Shown: positions 34,440-45,600, counted from the first letter of the stretch. The stretch: DNA of 64,000 bases from Excoecaria cochinchinensis (GCA_947683425.1 CANTUQ010000031.1:9422501-9486500), one strand, 5' to 3'. Translations and numbers: made by a program. The notes: generated by a model from the sequence alone, not told the origin.

Positions 34440-34913
34440 AGGTGGCAGGTTTGGTTCTGTTCGAGTCGCGCTTCTGCAGGGTCGGCCACGTAGGAGTTAG
34501 AAGTTCTGTATTTTTGTTCAGCTTCTGTATTGCAGCTTTTGTAATTCTGTAGTATTGTATATGTAATTATTATGTTTCGTTCTTGAGTTTTCTTTTGGGA
34601 ATGTAATAGTTAGTATGTTTTTATGTTTAGTTATTCCTTTGTTTTATTATTTCGATTATGCTTCCGTTGGATGGTCATTATGTATGCTTCTGTGTATGCT
34701 TCAGCTTAGTGTCTGTGTGTGCATACGCTATTGCATGTTTAGTCTGTACCGCAAGGTAAGTCAAGGTAAGTTTTTAATTAATCCGTATTTCTGTATGCCT
34801 GTTATGTATGAAAGTATACTTCCGCATTGTGCATGTGTATATCTGTTTATGTGAGCGTCGTGTAGCGCGTCCGTCGGTGTCCTTCCAACGGGGACGGCGA
34901 TGGGGGTGTTACA

Positions 34914-35263
34914 GGGAAGACCCGATTCCTTACAATTTCAAGATGCCTGACGTGCCAAAATTTGACGGTACTTTTGACCCGACTGCCCATGTGAAGCAAT
35001 ACTCTCTGGTCATGAAAGGGACCACTTTGTCTAAAAGGCAGAAGGTGGAGTACTTTTGCTTGAGCCTGACTGGCCCTGCTATCGATTGGTACCATAGCCT
35101 CGATCGTCGAACTAAGGAAGATTGGGATCTACTCACAAAGGAGTTCTTGAGGCAATACGATTGCAACACCAGGATGGAGGTGACTCTTAAAGATCTTGAA
35201 TTGCTCTAACAGAAGGCTGGGGAATCTTTTCACGACTATCTCACCCGCTAGCGGAATAAGGTA
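34914..35263 (+). pseudogene. gag core domain of T3
   Basis: The frame reads through the helical retrotransposon gag domain: MPDVPKFDGTFDPTAHVKQY near the start and WYHSLDRRTKEDWDLLTKEF in the middle. In-frame stops lie at 35207-35209 and 35249-35251. The second is TAG where relatives have tryptophan (YLTR-W-RNK). The frame then continues into the ORF at 35264. Retrotransposon gag forms the particle. Confidence 0.85.
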
Positions 35264-37825
35264 ATGGAAATGCGAAGAAAGCCAGACACCCAAGACCAGA
35301 TCCGCCTATTTATCAAGAACGTAAGCCCGTATTTGAAGGAGGGTTTGAAGATGAAAGGGTTAAAGGATTGGGAATCTCTGAAGGACATAGCCATTGAAGC
35401 AAAGGGAGAGTTCTTAGCTCGAAAAGCTAATAATGATAATTTTGCAAAGAGAGCTAATACCGGTCAAGGTACCAGTAGGCCAACTGGTCCCAGTAACAGC
35501 ACCAGAAGAACAGTTGAGGTGTCTGCTACTGACGCAACTACCCCAAGGAAGTTTTTGAACTTAGGGAGACCACTTTCTTGGGTCTTAAAAAGGTTAATGA
35601 AGGAAGGGAAGTTGCAACCTCTGGCTCCTAGGCCTGCTTTGACGCAAGGGAAGCCAGGTCATAAGGACAATGAGTACTGTGCATTTCATCAGCACACGGG
35701 CCATCTAACAGATAAGTGGAAGGCGCTGAGGCACTCTATTCAAGATCTGATTGATGACAAGCAGATTTCTGACCCAGAGAAGAGGGAGGACAAGAAGAAG
35801 CCTGGTTATAATGCCGTGCCACCACCAGTGTTTATGGTCAGATCCAGCTTGCCAGAGTGGTACGTGCTGCAAGATTTATATGGGAGTGAAAGTATTGTTG
35901 CTGTGTGTCCTGAGGATAGAGAGGAAAGAGCAGTAGTGGCAACCATTGATTGTTGGTCAAGCAGCGAGAGCGGCGGAGAGGCTGAAGAGGAAGGAGAGAT
36001 GAACCCTGACTTGTGGAGATCTAATGAGGATGAAGAAGAGATAGGGGCTGTGACAAGAAGTGGGAGAGTGGTCCCTGAGATTACGAGGGCACCTGAACCC
36101 GCGCAGCCATCAAGGGAAAAAGAGCCAGAGGAGAACCAGATTGTTAAGCAGTTGAAAAAGACCGCAGCTCAAATATCCATTTGGGATCTTTTAAGACAGT
36201 CCCCTTCTCACAGGCAGAAAGTGATAGAAGCTTTGACTGAGTCCACTGTTGCCACCATAATTTCCCCATCAGAGCTTCTGGGTCTAGTCAAAGGAGGTTC
36301 GGGCCAGAGATTGGTTTTTTTCGATGCCGACCTGCCGGTCGAGGGCCGCGATCATAATCGACCTCTGTACATCAAAGCACAGATTAACGACAAGCACACC
36401 ACTTGTGTTATGGTAGATGATGGATCTTCTATCAATGTTTGCCCTCTGATAGCCCTTCAGGCTTTTGGATTGAGTGAGGATATGCTCAGAGAATCAGACT
36501 TGACGATTACAGCCTATGATAATTCAAGAAGGCAAGTCTCTGGAACATTCAAAACCCTGATCAAGACGGGACCCATTGAGGTAGAAGTAGAGTTTGTGGT
36601 CCTACCCATCCCAGCTAATTTCTCAACCCTGCTTGGGAGACCTTGGTTTCACAGATTAGGAGGAGTACTTTCCACATTACACCAAATGATAAAGTTCCCA
36701 CACGAAGGGGAGGTGATAACTATTAAGGCGGCCAGAGAGAATAAGGTGTCAGCTCTTGAAATTGCTAATCAGCCCTTTAGCGGCTTCCACGTGTCAATGA
36801 TAGGAGAAGAGCATGGGTCAATGGATAACCCAGCTATGGTTAACACGCTGAAAAAGATGCACTATCTCCCTAGGGCTGGTTTGGGTAGAAACTCTCAGGG
36901 GCTGCAGACTGCAATCACCACTCGAGGTCAGAAGAACCGGAAGGGTCTGGGGTACAGAGGCGGTTTTGGCAAGAAGAAGACGGCGGATAAGATCCCTCAC
37001 ATTTCAGAAAGCTTTGTGCCCGCATCCTCAGTATGTGCTTATACTGGTGAAGAGGAGCCACAGTGGGTGAATGGGAGGATTATCCCCGGATTTGAGATCT
37101 TCAACGATGTATTCGACTGGGATGTCGGAGTTATCAAGACCGCTGAGAACTTCTGGGATGAAGAGGTCATGACTAAGTGCATTGCTTGGGACAGATGCGA
37201 GCCCGAAGAGGTTGTCACCGAGAAGATGTTGTTTGCCAGGCTGAAAGGGAAAGAGAAGATGGCAAAAATAGAATTGAAGATGGGGGATTTAAAGATTTCC
37301 TCAGACATACCCAAAAGGCCTCTGCTGAATCAGGAAGCCAATGAGCAAGCTGCAACAGCATCAACCTCTAGGGAAGCAGAAGAAAACTCTAGCTTAGATT
37401 GTCTTTTCATTCCAAAACTTTTTTATGATGTAAATGACAATTATATTACTATTAATAAGGCAAATGATTTCTCTTACTTGTGCGATGTTTCTAATAATTT
37501 CAACATGTATGAGCATGATCATATTCCATCAATTTTTGATATTGAATCCACCGATACAATGCCTTTTAATCTTGGAACCTCGGAAAATCCGAAAAAAATT
37601 CTAATAGCATCAAATATAACTCCTGATGAGGGGGAAAAATTTGAGAGAATAATAAGAAAACATGAAAAAGTCTTTGCCTGGACCTATGAGGACATGCCAG
37701 GGATCGATCGACACGTAGCAGAACATGCCATTCCGACCTACCCACATTATAAGCCCATAAAGCAGAAGTTGAGATGGCTCAGGCTAGAATGGGCAGACAA
37801 GGTCAAGGAAGAGATTCGGCAATAG
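35264..37825 (+). CDS. gag C-terminus, protease and pre-RT of T3
   Basis: An open stretch of 853 residues, part of one polyprotein frame. The first 110 residues finish gag, with LGRPLSWVLKRLMKEGKLQP. Next comes a zinc-knuckle relative, CAFHQHTGHLTDKW, whose last cysteine is tryptophan, so zinc binding is probably lost. The aspartic protease follows at about residues 360-470: active site VDDGSSINV at about 384-392, flap region, then LLGRPWFH. A glycine-rich G-patch-like stretch follows (GLGRNSQGLQ ... GLGYRGG, residues about 537-567). The acidic linker then leads to the pre-RT series NPKKILIASNITP near the end. A TAG at 37823 (from CAG) separates it from RT in the same frame. Confidence 0.88.
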   Translation: MEMRRKPDTQDQIRLFIKNVSPYLKEGLKMKGLKDWESLKDIAIEAKGEFLARKANNDNFAKRANTGQGTSRPTGPSNSTRRTVEVSATDATTPRKFLNLGRPLSWVLKRLMKEGKLQPLAPRPALTQGKPGHKDNEYCAFHQHTGHLTDKWKALRHSIQDLIDDKQISDPEKREDKKKPGYNAVPPPVFMVRSSLPEWYVLQDLYGSESIVAVCPEDREERAVVATIDCWSSSESGGEAEEEGEMNPDLWRSNEDEEEIGAVTRSGRVVPEITRAPEPAQPSREKEPEENQIVKQLKKTAAQISIWDLLRQSPSHRQKVIEALTESTVATIISPSELLGLVKGGSGQRLVFFDADLPVEGRDHNRPLYIKAQINDKHTTCVMVDDGSSINVCPLIALQAFGLSEDMLRESDLTITAYDNSRRQVSGTFKTLIKTGPIEVEVEFVVLPIPANFSTLLGRPWFHRLGGVLSTLHQMIKFPHEGEVITIKAARENKVSALEIANQPFSGFHVSMIGEEHGSMDNPAMVNTLKKMHYLPRAGLGRNSQGLQTAITTRGQKNRKGLGYRGGFGKKKTADKIPHISESFVPASSVCAYTGEEEPQWVNGRIIPGFEIFNDVFDWDVGVIKTAENFWDEEVMTKCIAWDRCEPEEVVTEKMLFARLKGKEKMAKIELKMGDLKISSDIPKRPLLNQEANEQAATASTSREAEENSSLDCLFIPKLFYDVNDNYITINKANDFSYLCDVSNNFNMYEHDHIPSIFDIESTDTMPFNLGTSENPKKILIASNITPDEGEKFERIIRKHEKVFAWTYEDMPGIDRHVAEHAIPTYPHYKPIKQKLRWLRLEWADKVKEEIRQ

Positions 37826-37849
37826 ATTGAGGCCAAGTTCCTTGTTGAA

Positions 37850-39337
37850 GTGCAGTATCCTACATGGTTGGCAAACGTGGTCCCTGTAGCGAAGAAGAAT
37901 GGAAAGGTCAGGGTATGTGTGGATTATCGAGATTTGAACAAGGCTTACTCTAAAGATAATTTTCCACTACTCCACATTGATGTGTTGATAGACAGTGCCG
38001 CCAACTACGCGATGTACAGCTTTGGAGACGGTTATGTGGGCTACAACCAGATCCTAAACAAGATAGCTGACCGGGTTAAGACCGCTTTCATCACAGAGTG
38101 GGGGACCTATGCCTACCGAGTCATGCCTTTTGGCCTGAAGAATGCAGGGGCCACATACCAGAGGATGGCGACCAAGATTTTAAGTGACCTGATCCACAAG
38201 GAGGTGGAGGTCTATGTCGATGACATGATGGTCAAATCAGCCACTAGAGAGGGCCACTTCGAAGCTCTAGAGAAGTTCTTCACCAGGATTGATAAGTACA
38301 ATCTGCGACTTAACCCCAAGAAGTGCATTTTCGGAGTGACTTCAGGAAAGCTATTAGGACATGTCGTTAGCCAGAGGGGGATAGAAATTGACCCAGACAA
38401 GGTGAAGGCCATCAGAGAGATGCCCGTGCCGCAAAAGGAAAAGGATGTAAGGAGCTTCCTGGGCAAGCTGCAGTACGTCAGCCGATTCATTGCCAAGCTT
38501 ACTTCGATATGCGAGCCTATTTTTAAACTGCTTAGAAAGGATCAGTCTGTGGTCTGGAACGAAGATTGCCAGAAAGCCTTTGATAGCATCAAGGAATATC
38601 TATTGAATCCGCCAGTGTTAAGGCCATCGCAACCAGTTAAATCGCTTATCCTGTATCTGGCAGTGGAAGGCAGTTCTATGGGCGCCATGATGGCTCAAGA
38701 GGATGAATTTGGAGTAGAATTCGCAGTTTATTATCTCAGCAAGAAGGTTCTAGCTTATGAGATTAAATATGCTGAAGTAGAGAAAATCTGCCTCGCAGTG
38801 ATTTGGGCATCAAAGAAACTGAGACATTATTTCCACTCATACAAAGTTCAGGCAGTGGCCAAGCAGAATCTGTTGAGATATTTGCAAGAAGCGCCCTCTT
38901 TGCTTGGTAAGATGGGGAGGTGGCTGCTTTTGCTACAGGAGTTTGATGTTGAATACATCACCCACAAAACTATTAAGGGGCGAGCCGTTGCCGAATTTCT
39001 TGCTGAGCATCCTATTCAAGGAGACACTCCCGAGTTCACCTTTCTGGATGAGAGCATAGTCGCGATCTCTGTCCAAGGATGGCTGTTACACTTCGATGGG
39101 GCCGTGAATAACAGAGGGGCCGGGGTTGGAATTATATTGACAACCCCGGATAATAGGAAACTACCCCTAGCCAAGAAGCTGAGATACAAAGCAACCAACA
39201 ATGAAGCCGAATATGAGGCATGCACTTTCGGGTTAGAAGCTCTAGCTGCTTTGGGGGCAAAAAATGTAGAAGTCTTTGGTGACTCATCCTTGGTGATTAA
39301 CCAGATCCGAGGAGAGTGGGCTGTAAAAGAAGAATGA
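37850..39337 (+). CDS. Reverse transcriptase and two RNase H domains of T3
   Basis: Same frame as 35264-37825. RT motifs in order are VCVDYRDLNKA, ITEWGTYAYRVMPFGLKNAG and the catalytic YVDD at 38213-38224. The gypsy-type RNase H follows (EGSSMGAMMAQ, YYLSKKVLAYEIKYAEVEK, then the AVAEFLAEHP tail). A second, archaeal-type RNase H starts at about 39070: WLLHFDGAVNNRGAG, NNEAEYEACTFGLEAL, GDSSLVINQ. This dual arrangement marks the Tat clade. The frame stops at 39335 (TGA) within the second RNase H. The CDS part is otherwise complete and the catalytic residues are present. Confidence 0.92.
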   Translation: MQYPTWLANVVPVAKKNGKVRVCVDYRDLNKAYSKDNFPLLHIDVLIDSAANYAMYSFGDGYVGYNQILNKIADRVKTAFITEWGTYAYRVMPFGLKNAGATYQRMATKILSDLIHKEVEVYVDDMMVKSATREGHFEALEKFFTRIDKYNLRLNPKKCIFGVTSGKLLGHVVSQRGIEIDPDKVKAIREMPVPQKEKDVRSFLGKLQYVSRFIAKLTSICEPIFKLLRKDQSVVWNEDCQKAFDSIKEYLLNPPVLRPSQPVKSLILYLAVEGSSMGAMMAQEDEFGVEFAVYYLSKKVLAYEIKYAEVEKICLAVIWASKKLRHYFHSYKVQAVAKQNLLRYLQEAPSLLGKMGRWLLLLQEFDVEYITHKTIKGRAVAEFLAEHPIQGDTPEFTFLDESIVAISVQGWLLHFDGAVNNRGAGVGIILTTPDNRKLPLAKKLRYKATNNEAEYEACTFGLEALAALGAKNVEVFGDSSLVINQIRGEWAVKEE

Positions 39338-39403
39338 CTGGTACCCTACGTTGAATATTTGAAAGAGGTATGTGGGTAGTTTGAGACCTGCACTTTCCAC
39401 TTC

Positions 39404-40807
39404 GTGCCAAGAGATGAAAATCATCTAGCTGATGCGTTGGCAACCCTAGTGTCGATATGGGATAATCCTGAAGGGGTAGCTATGAAGCCAGTGCTGATTT
39501 CGAGTTCTAAGAAGCCCAGCTTTGAGATCAAGCCAATAATGGAAGTAGAAGTGGCGGATGGAAAACCATGGTACTTTGACATTATGAATTATTTGGAAAA
39601 CAATAAGTTTCCAGAGGAAGCTACTGAGAAAGACCAGAGGATAATCCGAAAACTGTCTACTCAGTTCATATCCTTGGAAGGAGTGTTGTACAAAAGACAA
39701 GCAGACGAGATTCAACTCAGGTGCTTGAATGAAAAAGAAGCCCGTAAGGTGATGGGGGAGACCCATGCTTGTGGGGCTCACATGAATGGTTTGACTCTGG
39801 CGAAAAAGATCATGAGACAAGGCTTCTATTGGCTTACGATGGACAATGACTGCTCAAAGTACATCAAGCAATGCCAGTTATGCCAACAGTACGCAGATTT
39901 GAGGCATCTGCCAGTATCAGAGCTACACAACCTGACATCACCTTGGCCTTTCGCTGCTTGGGGGATAGATATCATTGGAGAGATTCGCCCTACGGCATCC
40001 AATGGGCACAGATACATCATAGTCGCAATTGACTATTTTACCAAATGGGTAGAGGCAGAATCCTTCAAAAAGATTGATGCAAGGGATATGGCCAAGTTCA
40101 TAGAGAGAAATCTGATATGCAGATATGGCCTCCCTCACCACATAGTGTCTGACAACGGGGTGCAGTTCATGGGGGAAACCAGGAAGCTCCTTGAGAAATA
40201 TGGTATCAAGCACCATAGATCCTCTCCCTACCGACCACAAGCTAATGGGGCAGTAGAGGCCGCTAATAAAAATGTGAAGAGAATCCTATCCAAGATGGTC
40301 CAAACTTACAAAGACTGGGCAGAGAAGCTACCCTTTGCACTGTGGGGATACAGGACGACGGTAAGGACATCTATGGGCGCTACGCCATTTTCCTTAGTAT
40401 ATGGGACGGAAGCAGTATTGCCAGTAGAAATAGAGCTCCGATTGCTGAGAGTAGTCATGGAAGCCCAAAGCTCGGAGGCTGAATGGGCACGACAGAGGCT
40501 ACAACACTTAAACTTACTAGATGAGAGTAGGCTGAAGGCTTATTATCACAATCAGATCTACCAGAAGAGGTTGGCCAGGACATTCGGAAAGAAGGTGAGA
40601 AAGCATCCGCTGAAAGAAGGGGACTTAGTGCTCAAGCAGATGAGACCCGGTATACTCGATATCAGAGGAGAATTCAGACCAACCTGGGAGGAGCCGTATA
40701 TCCTTAAAAAGCTGTTGTCCAAAGGAGCTGCAATCTTGTCGAATAGCGATGGAAATGAATTCAAAGAGCCGATCAATGTCAATAGACTCAAAAGGTTCCA
40801 TGGATAA
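39404..40807 (+). CDS. aRH C-terminus and integrase of T3
   Basis: Same frame again, after stops at 39335 and about 39379. It begins with the end of the second RNase H (PRDENHLADALATL). The integrase zinc-binding domain has H-H-C-C: THACGAHMNG ... CSKYIKQCQLCQQY. The catalytic D-D-E residues lie in WGIDIIGEI, VSDNGVQF and PQANGAVEAANKN. The C-terminus has the GDLVLKQ and RPTWEEPY pieces and no chromodomain, as expected in Tat. The natural stop is at 40805-40807. It cuts and joins element ends to target DNA, in the nucleus. Confidence 0.92.
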   Translation: MPRDENHLADALATLVSIWDNPEGVAMKPVLISSSKKPSFEIKPIMEVEVADGKPWYFDIMNYLENNKFPEEATEKDQRIIRKLSTQFISLEGVLYKRQADEIQLRCLNEKEARKVMGETHACGAHMNGLTLAKKIMRQGFYWLTMDNDCSKYIKQCQLCQQYADLRHLPVSELHNLTSPWPFAAWGIDIIGEIRPTASNGHRYIIVAIDYFTKWVEAESFKKIDARDMAKFIERNLICRYGLPHHIVSDNGVQFMGETRKLLEKYGIKHHRSSPYRPQANGAVEAANKNVKRILSKMVQTYKDWAEKLPFALWGYRTTVRTSMGATPFSLVYGTEAVLPVEIELRLLRVVMEAQSSEAEWARQRLQHLNLLDESRLKAYYHNQIYQKRLARTFGKKVRKHPLKEGDLVLKQMRPGILDIRGEFRPTWEEPYILKKLLSKGAAILSNSDGNEFKEPINVNRLKRFHG

Positions 40808-40837
40808 AGACCAAAATAAAAAGAAGAGAATAAAATG

Positions 40838-40995
40838 CCCTGCAGGTCGAAAACCGAAAAAAGGCGGCCGTGCTAAAATTGGGCGCCTCGACAGGGTGAA
40901 ACCGAAAAAAGGCATCCTGTGCAAAAATTAGAGGCACGAGAGAAAATGTCCAATCGTGAAAACCCGAGCGGGCCGATTGGTAACAGGAGTTGATG
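40838..40995 (+). repeat. Post-pol hairpin array of T3
   Basis: Consecutive units with a constant centre of the type GTGAAAACCcgaNNGGG and mirrored arms. They include GCCTC/GAGGC with inner ACAGG/CCTGT (40884-40935), and CCAATCG/CGATTGG (40950-40956, 40974-40980). In T4 the latter reads CCAATCA/TGATTGG, a paired change. Further units continue at 41830-41910 inside the antisense gene intron. Confidence 0.65.
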
Positions 40996-41199
40996 CTGTT
41001 AAAATTTGGTTTCATGTATTAATAGGGCGTACACGGTTGAGTAAATGTCAAAACTGATCATGTATGCTGAAATTACATGGAAATGTACACAATTTCGTGA
41101 AATAGAATGAATATTATTCTTTTCATTTTCGTCGTTTTCTAGTTCTGCATTAAAAAGAAATGTAGCACCAAAAGAGATACATACGTAAGCTAGGCTAAG

Positions 41200-42458
41200 C
41201 TAAGTCCTACTGCTGCTCTCACCGACCAGATGCTTGAGCCCTCGTGTCCTGTTATCAGATGCTGGGCTAAGGATCCACTTCTTGTACTCGCTAGTTGAAG
41301 CCATAGAATGATTGCCGAACCTCGGAATAACAGTCTTCACTGGCAGCTTGCTCCATAGCTCATAATACCGAGAAGCAAACGTAGCCGAAAGAGCTCCTCC
41401 CCAGAAAGATAAGGGAACCCTCACCACATCCTGGGTCATCCCGAGCTGACGCGTACATCGAGAAGTGATATAGAAAGTGGCTTAACGGAGCCCACAGAGG
41501 GGAACACACCCCGATGGCCCATCAATGACCACATGGGACAGGGGGAGCCAGGCAGACGTGAAACTGATGTCTTCATCTGACAGCTCGCCAAATCTAGTAA
41601 TGCCTTCACTAACAGTGGCACATTCACGTAGTCGTCGACGCGGAAGGAAATGGCTCGGTGAATACTGTGGAATAACTCGAAGAGGTGGCTCAAACAGCAT
41701 CTTCAGTTTCTCTTGTAGCCAGATCTGAAAAAAAAAGAAAAAAAGAAGAAAAAAAAAGAGAGAGAAAAAAAAAGAAAAAAAGTCGCTGGAGTAAGTAGGG
41801 TTTACTTCAGGCAAAAGTAAGGCACACGGTTGTGTGAAAATCAGAAAGGACGTACCTCCCGCCAAGAAAAGCTAGTGTGAAAATCCATAAGGGACGCACT
41901 ACCTTTAAAATAATGACGTACCTGGAGCAATAAGGGGCTGCCGGTAAAGGTAGTGGTGGATCCATAACTCACAGCGTCTAAGCCCAGAATGGTCTCAGCC
42001 ATAATAAGTGGGAATCGATGAAAGTCGCTCAGAGCTCCGAACAGGCGAGGATCACCTGTCAAACCCCCTGGAACAACAGTGAGGAAGTTCACCATGCAAA
42101 ATAGAAATATGATGCTTACCCGGTAAGTGGGGATGTCAGTGAACTGATCTAGAGCCTCGACCAGTGGCTCCAAAGCAAAGGAAGAGCCCGGAGAAATCAG
42201 CCGGACGGCCTCAGAAGAAGGTATGCCGAGAGCCATAGCTATGTCCCGAGTCTGGAGTAAGCCGCAACGGGGGACGCAGGATAGAACGCTAGGAGGGAAC
42301 CAGGCTCCGAGAATGGCAGCTAACTCCTCAGGTAGGGGGCACAGCTCCTGGTAAGTGAACCGGAAGACGTGAAACCGGGGATTCCAGAAGTGGGTCGCCG
42401 CCAAAAGAAGGTTCTGATCAACTTTGACCCGACGCAGATAGTTTAGCCCGGATAGTAA
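41200..42458 (-). pseudogene. Antisense gene of T3, spliced, 5'-truncated
   Basis: Transcribed against pol. Exon 1 (42458-41922, start missing) encodes LLLAATHFWNPRFHVFRF, LCPLPEELAAILGAW and AMALGIPSSEAVRLI. An intron follows (41921-41725). Exon 2 (41724-41200) starts IWLQEKLK and ends in a Ser/Arg tail. One stop in exon 2 (41484-41482) replaces a glutamine of the T4 copy. The fold resembles the plant-mobile-domain/DUF7745-type helical proteins that Tat elements often carry as extra antisense ORFs; that link is tentative. The left edge at 42458 is a break, not a start. Confidence 0.7.
41725..41921 (-). other. Intron of the T3 antisense gene
   Basis: Donor CTCCAG|GTACGTC and acceptor TTTTTTCAG|ATCTGG on the minus strand, length 197, phase 0. 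The T4 copy has the same sites and phase (60472-60624). The polypyrimidine run is long and impure. The body also holds two of the GTGAAAA-type hairpin units in pol sense. Confidence 0.75.
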
Positions 42459-42652
42459 ATTGTTTATCAACTTACTTAATAATGACTCTTGTCGCTTAAC
42501 ACTTTGTTCGGTTTGTCATTTACGACCAATTTCATACGTATCTCTTTTAATACTTTTATCTTTATAAATAAGCTATTAGATTCCTTCCTTAATGAATGCT
42601 CAATTACAATTTAATTTCGGGTAGTAAATTGTTTATCAACTTACTTAATAAT
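42453..42652 (+). repeat. Short direct repeat at the T3 break
   Basis: 'agtaaattgtttatcaact' and following bases to 'cttaataat' occur at about 42455-42486 and again about 167 bases later. The first copy abuts the break of the antisense gene. It may be a trace of the rearrangement that truncated T3. Confidence 0.5.
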
Positions 42653-45600
42653 TTGTCATTATTTCACTACTAGTAATACTAATCAAATATTATTACTTTC
42701 TTTACGTTTCTAACATTTCCTTTACTCTTTTACACTACACTAACTCTCTTACGTTAATATCATTTACTATGTTAAATCTTCCGATAAGTCGTTTACTTAA
42801 ATTAATTTCGATTGCATTTATTCTTGTGTGGTTATCACTATACTTTAATCACTATCTTATTTCTTCCTTGACTATTTCGATTCTACACTTATTAGTAATT
42901 TTACTTTACAATATCACTTATGAATTTCATTTCACTTAGACACTCATTTTGTTTAACAATTTTTACTTATCACTTAACTATCGATTGACCTATAACTGTC
43001 TCTTTTTACTATTCATTTAGTCCATATATACGTCATTATAAATTTCATTACTAATATATTATTTCTTATTCGACTTTGGTCACTTATATTATTATTCACA
43101 ATAATGGCCTGTCTATTTTCTTTTCTCGTAACATTATTTATTAATCATTATTACTGTAAAAATCCTTATCTCTCAATATACCTAATTAAGCACTTCTAAT
43201 ATTCTAATTTATTTCAACTACACTCAATTTGTTAGTCCATTTTATAACCTTTATTCAATCAATTATTTTACGAAGCAGCTCAATTCACTATAATCTCTTA
43301 ATAATTGACTTTACAATTTAATCCCTCTATATTCTTACAATTAAAATACCATCTTTCCATTTCACTTGGTTAATATTGTCCTTTTTATCTACCGTATTAT
43401 TTATTTATTTATTTTCGAATATACTCTCTTAATTTTCATATATATATAAAACCAATTTATCAATTCATTTAATGGTCTCTTTCTTTCTCAATTTACACTT
43501 AAATATTACCATTAGCCTTGTTATGATCAATTACACATAAGTGCCATAAATTTCACTTATTTACAATAATGACATTAATTTACCTATTTTCACTTTATTG
43601 TCACTGGCATAGTAGTTAAATCATAATCAATTTAATCCATTATTCACTTAATATTTAATCAAATAATATATTCTAAAATTCTCAATTGTTCGCTCACTAA
43701 TCACAGACACGCATTTATTATCTCTCTTATTGCATATTTACATTTTAATCCCTTCCTAAGTCTTATTATTTCCAATTTACCATTTCGCCCCTTACTTTGT
43801 GACAATTTACAATTTAGCCTTCAATTAGCTTATATTACGAACTTGTCATTACTTAATTTCATTATTACATTACTTTATTATTTATTTAGCATACAATTTC
43901 CATCTAGTCACCACTGTAATATTTTCCTCACATTACACTTCAGTCCCTCATTAGTCATTAATTTCAATATTACCACTCCAATTTACTATAATTATAATTA
44001 TACTACTATTTATAATTAGTCTCACTTTTAATATTATTATTAACTCAAAATTTTACATTTTGGTCTTTAAATTATTCATTTAAATCATTCATTCATTTAT
44101 GCATAAATTTTCACTAACTACAATATAATTAATTAAATATAATATTTTTCTCACTATTTTCTCAATATAATAATCCACTTAAATTCATTAATTATTTAAC
44201 TATGTTACTATTTTGTCAATTAACATTTTCTATTACTAATTCATTAATTAATCCCATCTTAATCATATTATTTATTAAATCACTTTAATTACATTAAATA
44301 TATACATATTCCATAGTTACTTCACGAACTATAATTACTTACACTTAAGTCCTTAATCTTTTCACTTGATTCCACATACGTCCCTAACTTTTTCATCAAT
44401 TACATCTATGTCCCATCTTTTACATTAATTACATTCATGTCCTTACTTTTGCCATACCACCCATATCCTTTTTTTTCACTAATTCCCTTTATGTCCTCAT
44501 TTTTCACCTAATTACCATTTTGCCCTCATTTATTCAATAATTACCCTTTTTAACCTCACTTATTTTCTAATATACACTTTTACCCTTATTTACTTATTTA
44601 ATTACTATTTTACCCTTTTTATAATTGAACACCACTTTTAACCTCATATTTTTACTAAATTACATTTAGGTCCTTATTTTATCACTTTTCCACTAATTTA
44701 CTATTTTAACCTCACATTTTGCCAAAATTACAATTTTACCCTTCCACTTAAACTTTTTACCTAACTTGCTCACTTTTTACTAACTTTTTATAAAATTACC
44801 GTTTTACCCCTAAACTTTCTATTTACTTCATTTTAGTCCCGTTTTCACTCATTTTCACTTTTATCACTATTTTAATCACTTTTATTACATAATTACCAGA
44901 ATGCCCCTAGTATACACCCGGTAGAAAATCTACTGACCGGATATGCGGGACGTGGATCCCACAGATCCACTACACTATGAAATGATCCCAATAGGACCAT
45001 TTCTCACTGTACTGCATTACACTAATCACTGTAATCACTGGATACACTATAAATATTGAGCACTACACTAAAATAGACCGTCATTGGTCTATCAATAGCG
45101 AGTCGCCATGACTCGTACCGCAGTGTGGATTTCCTATAACTAGCCAATTATATCTTGGACAAGATTTTTCTATTAGACCACTACTAAGGGCAATAGTTCA
45201 TCAATACTCATATAAACATCACATTATGCCATCACACTTATTTTGTCATACACTTCATTTCCACTTATCACTTTACATACACACTCATTTATCATCACTT
45301 AATCATATTATGCTATTACTTTACATTAATTATCAAAATACACACTTTATTCCTCATAAATACCATTCGGCCAATGAACCACTTTTTCACATCATGCACT
45401 TTAATTTCATTTAATCACTCATTCATACCCTTTACACATTAAACATGCTATAAATATTATTTATATGGCACAATTCATTATATATTTAAATTAAACCCTT
45501 TATATACCATTCGGCCACTACCTTAGCATTTCATTATAATTTCTTTTAATTCCTTTAATCACTCTATTATGCTTTAAACATATTATATACGTTATATCAA

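Larger units (their letters stand above)
30834..34913 (+). mobile_element. Solo LTR of a chromovirus-like family
   Basis: Starts TGTCACACCCC, ends GGGGGTGTTACA, and is flanked by GGGAA at 30829-30833 and 34914-34918. It shares blocks with the C1 LTR: 'agtctagtggatagttaggc' near 33270, the triple hairpin at 34356-34439, and 'gttcgagtcgcg' near 34460. It has an LTR intron (31301-31486) and its own palindrome island. No internal sequence remains. Confidence 0.93.
27438..42458 (+). mobile_element. Tat/Ogre-type retrotransposon T3 with pol
   Basis: Order: 5' LTR (27438-29468), exact tRNA-Arg primer site, leader, gag, protease, RT, RNase H, second (aRH) RNase H, integrase, post-pol hairpins, antisense gene. 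The second RNase H is a diagnostic trait of the Tat clade. A solo chromovirus LTR (30834-34913) sits in gag. The element breaks off at about 42458 inside the antisense gene and no 3' LTR of this copy is present. The LTR at 54916 has its own TSD and is not its partner. Confidence 0.88.
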
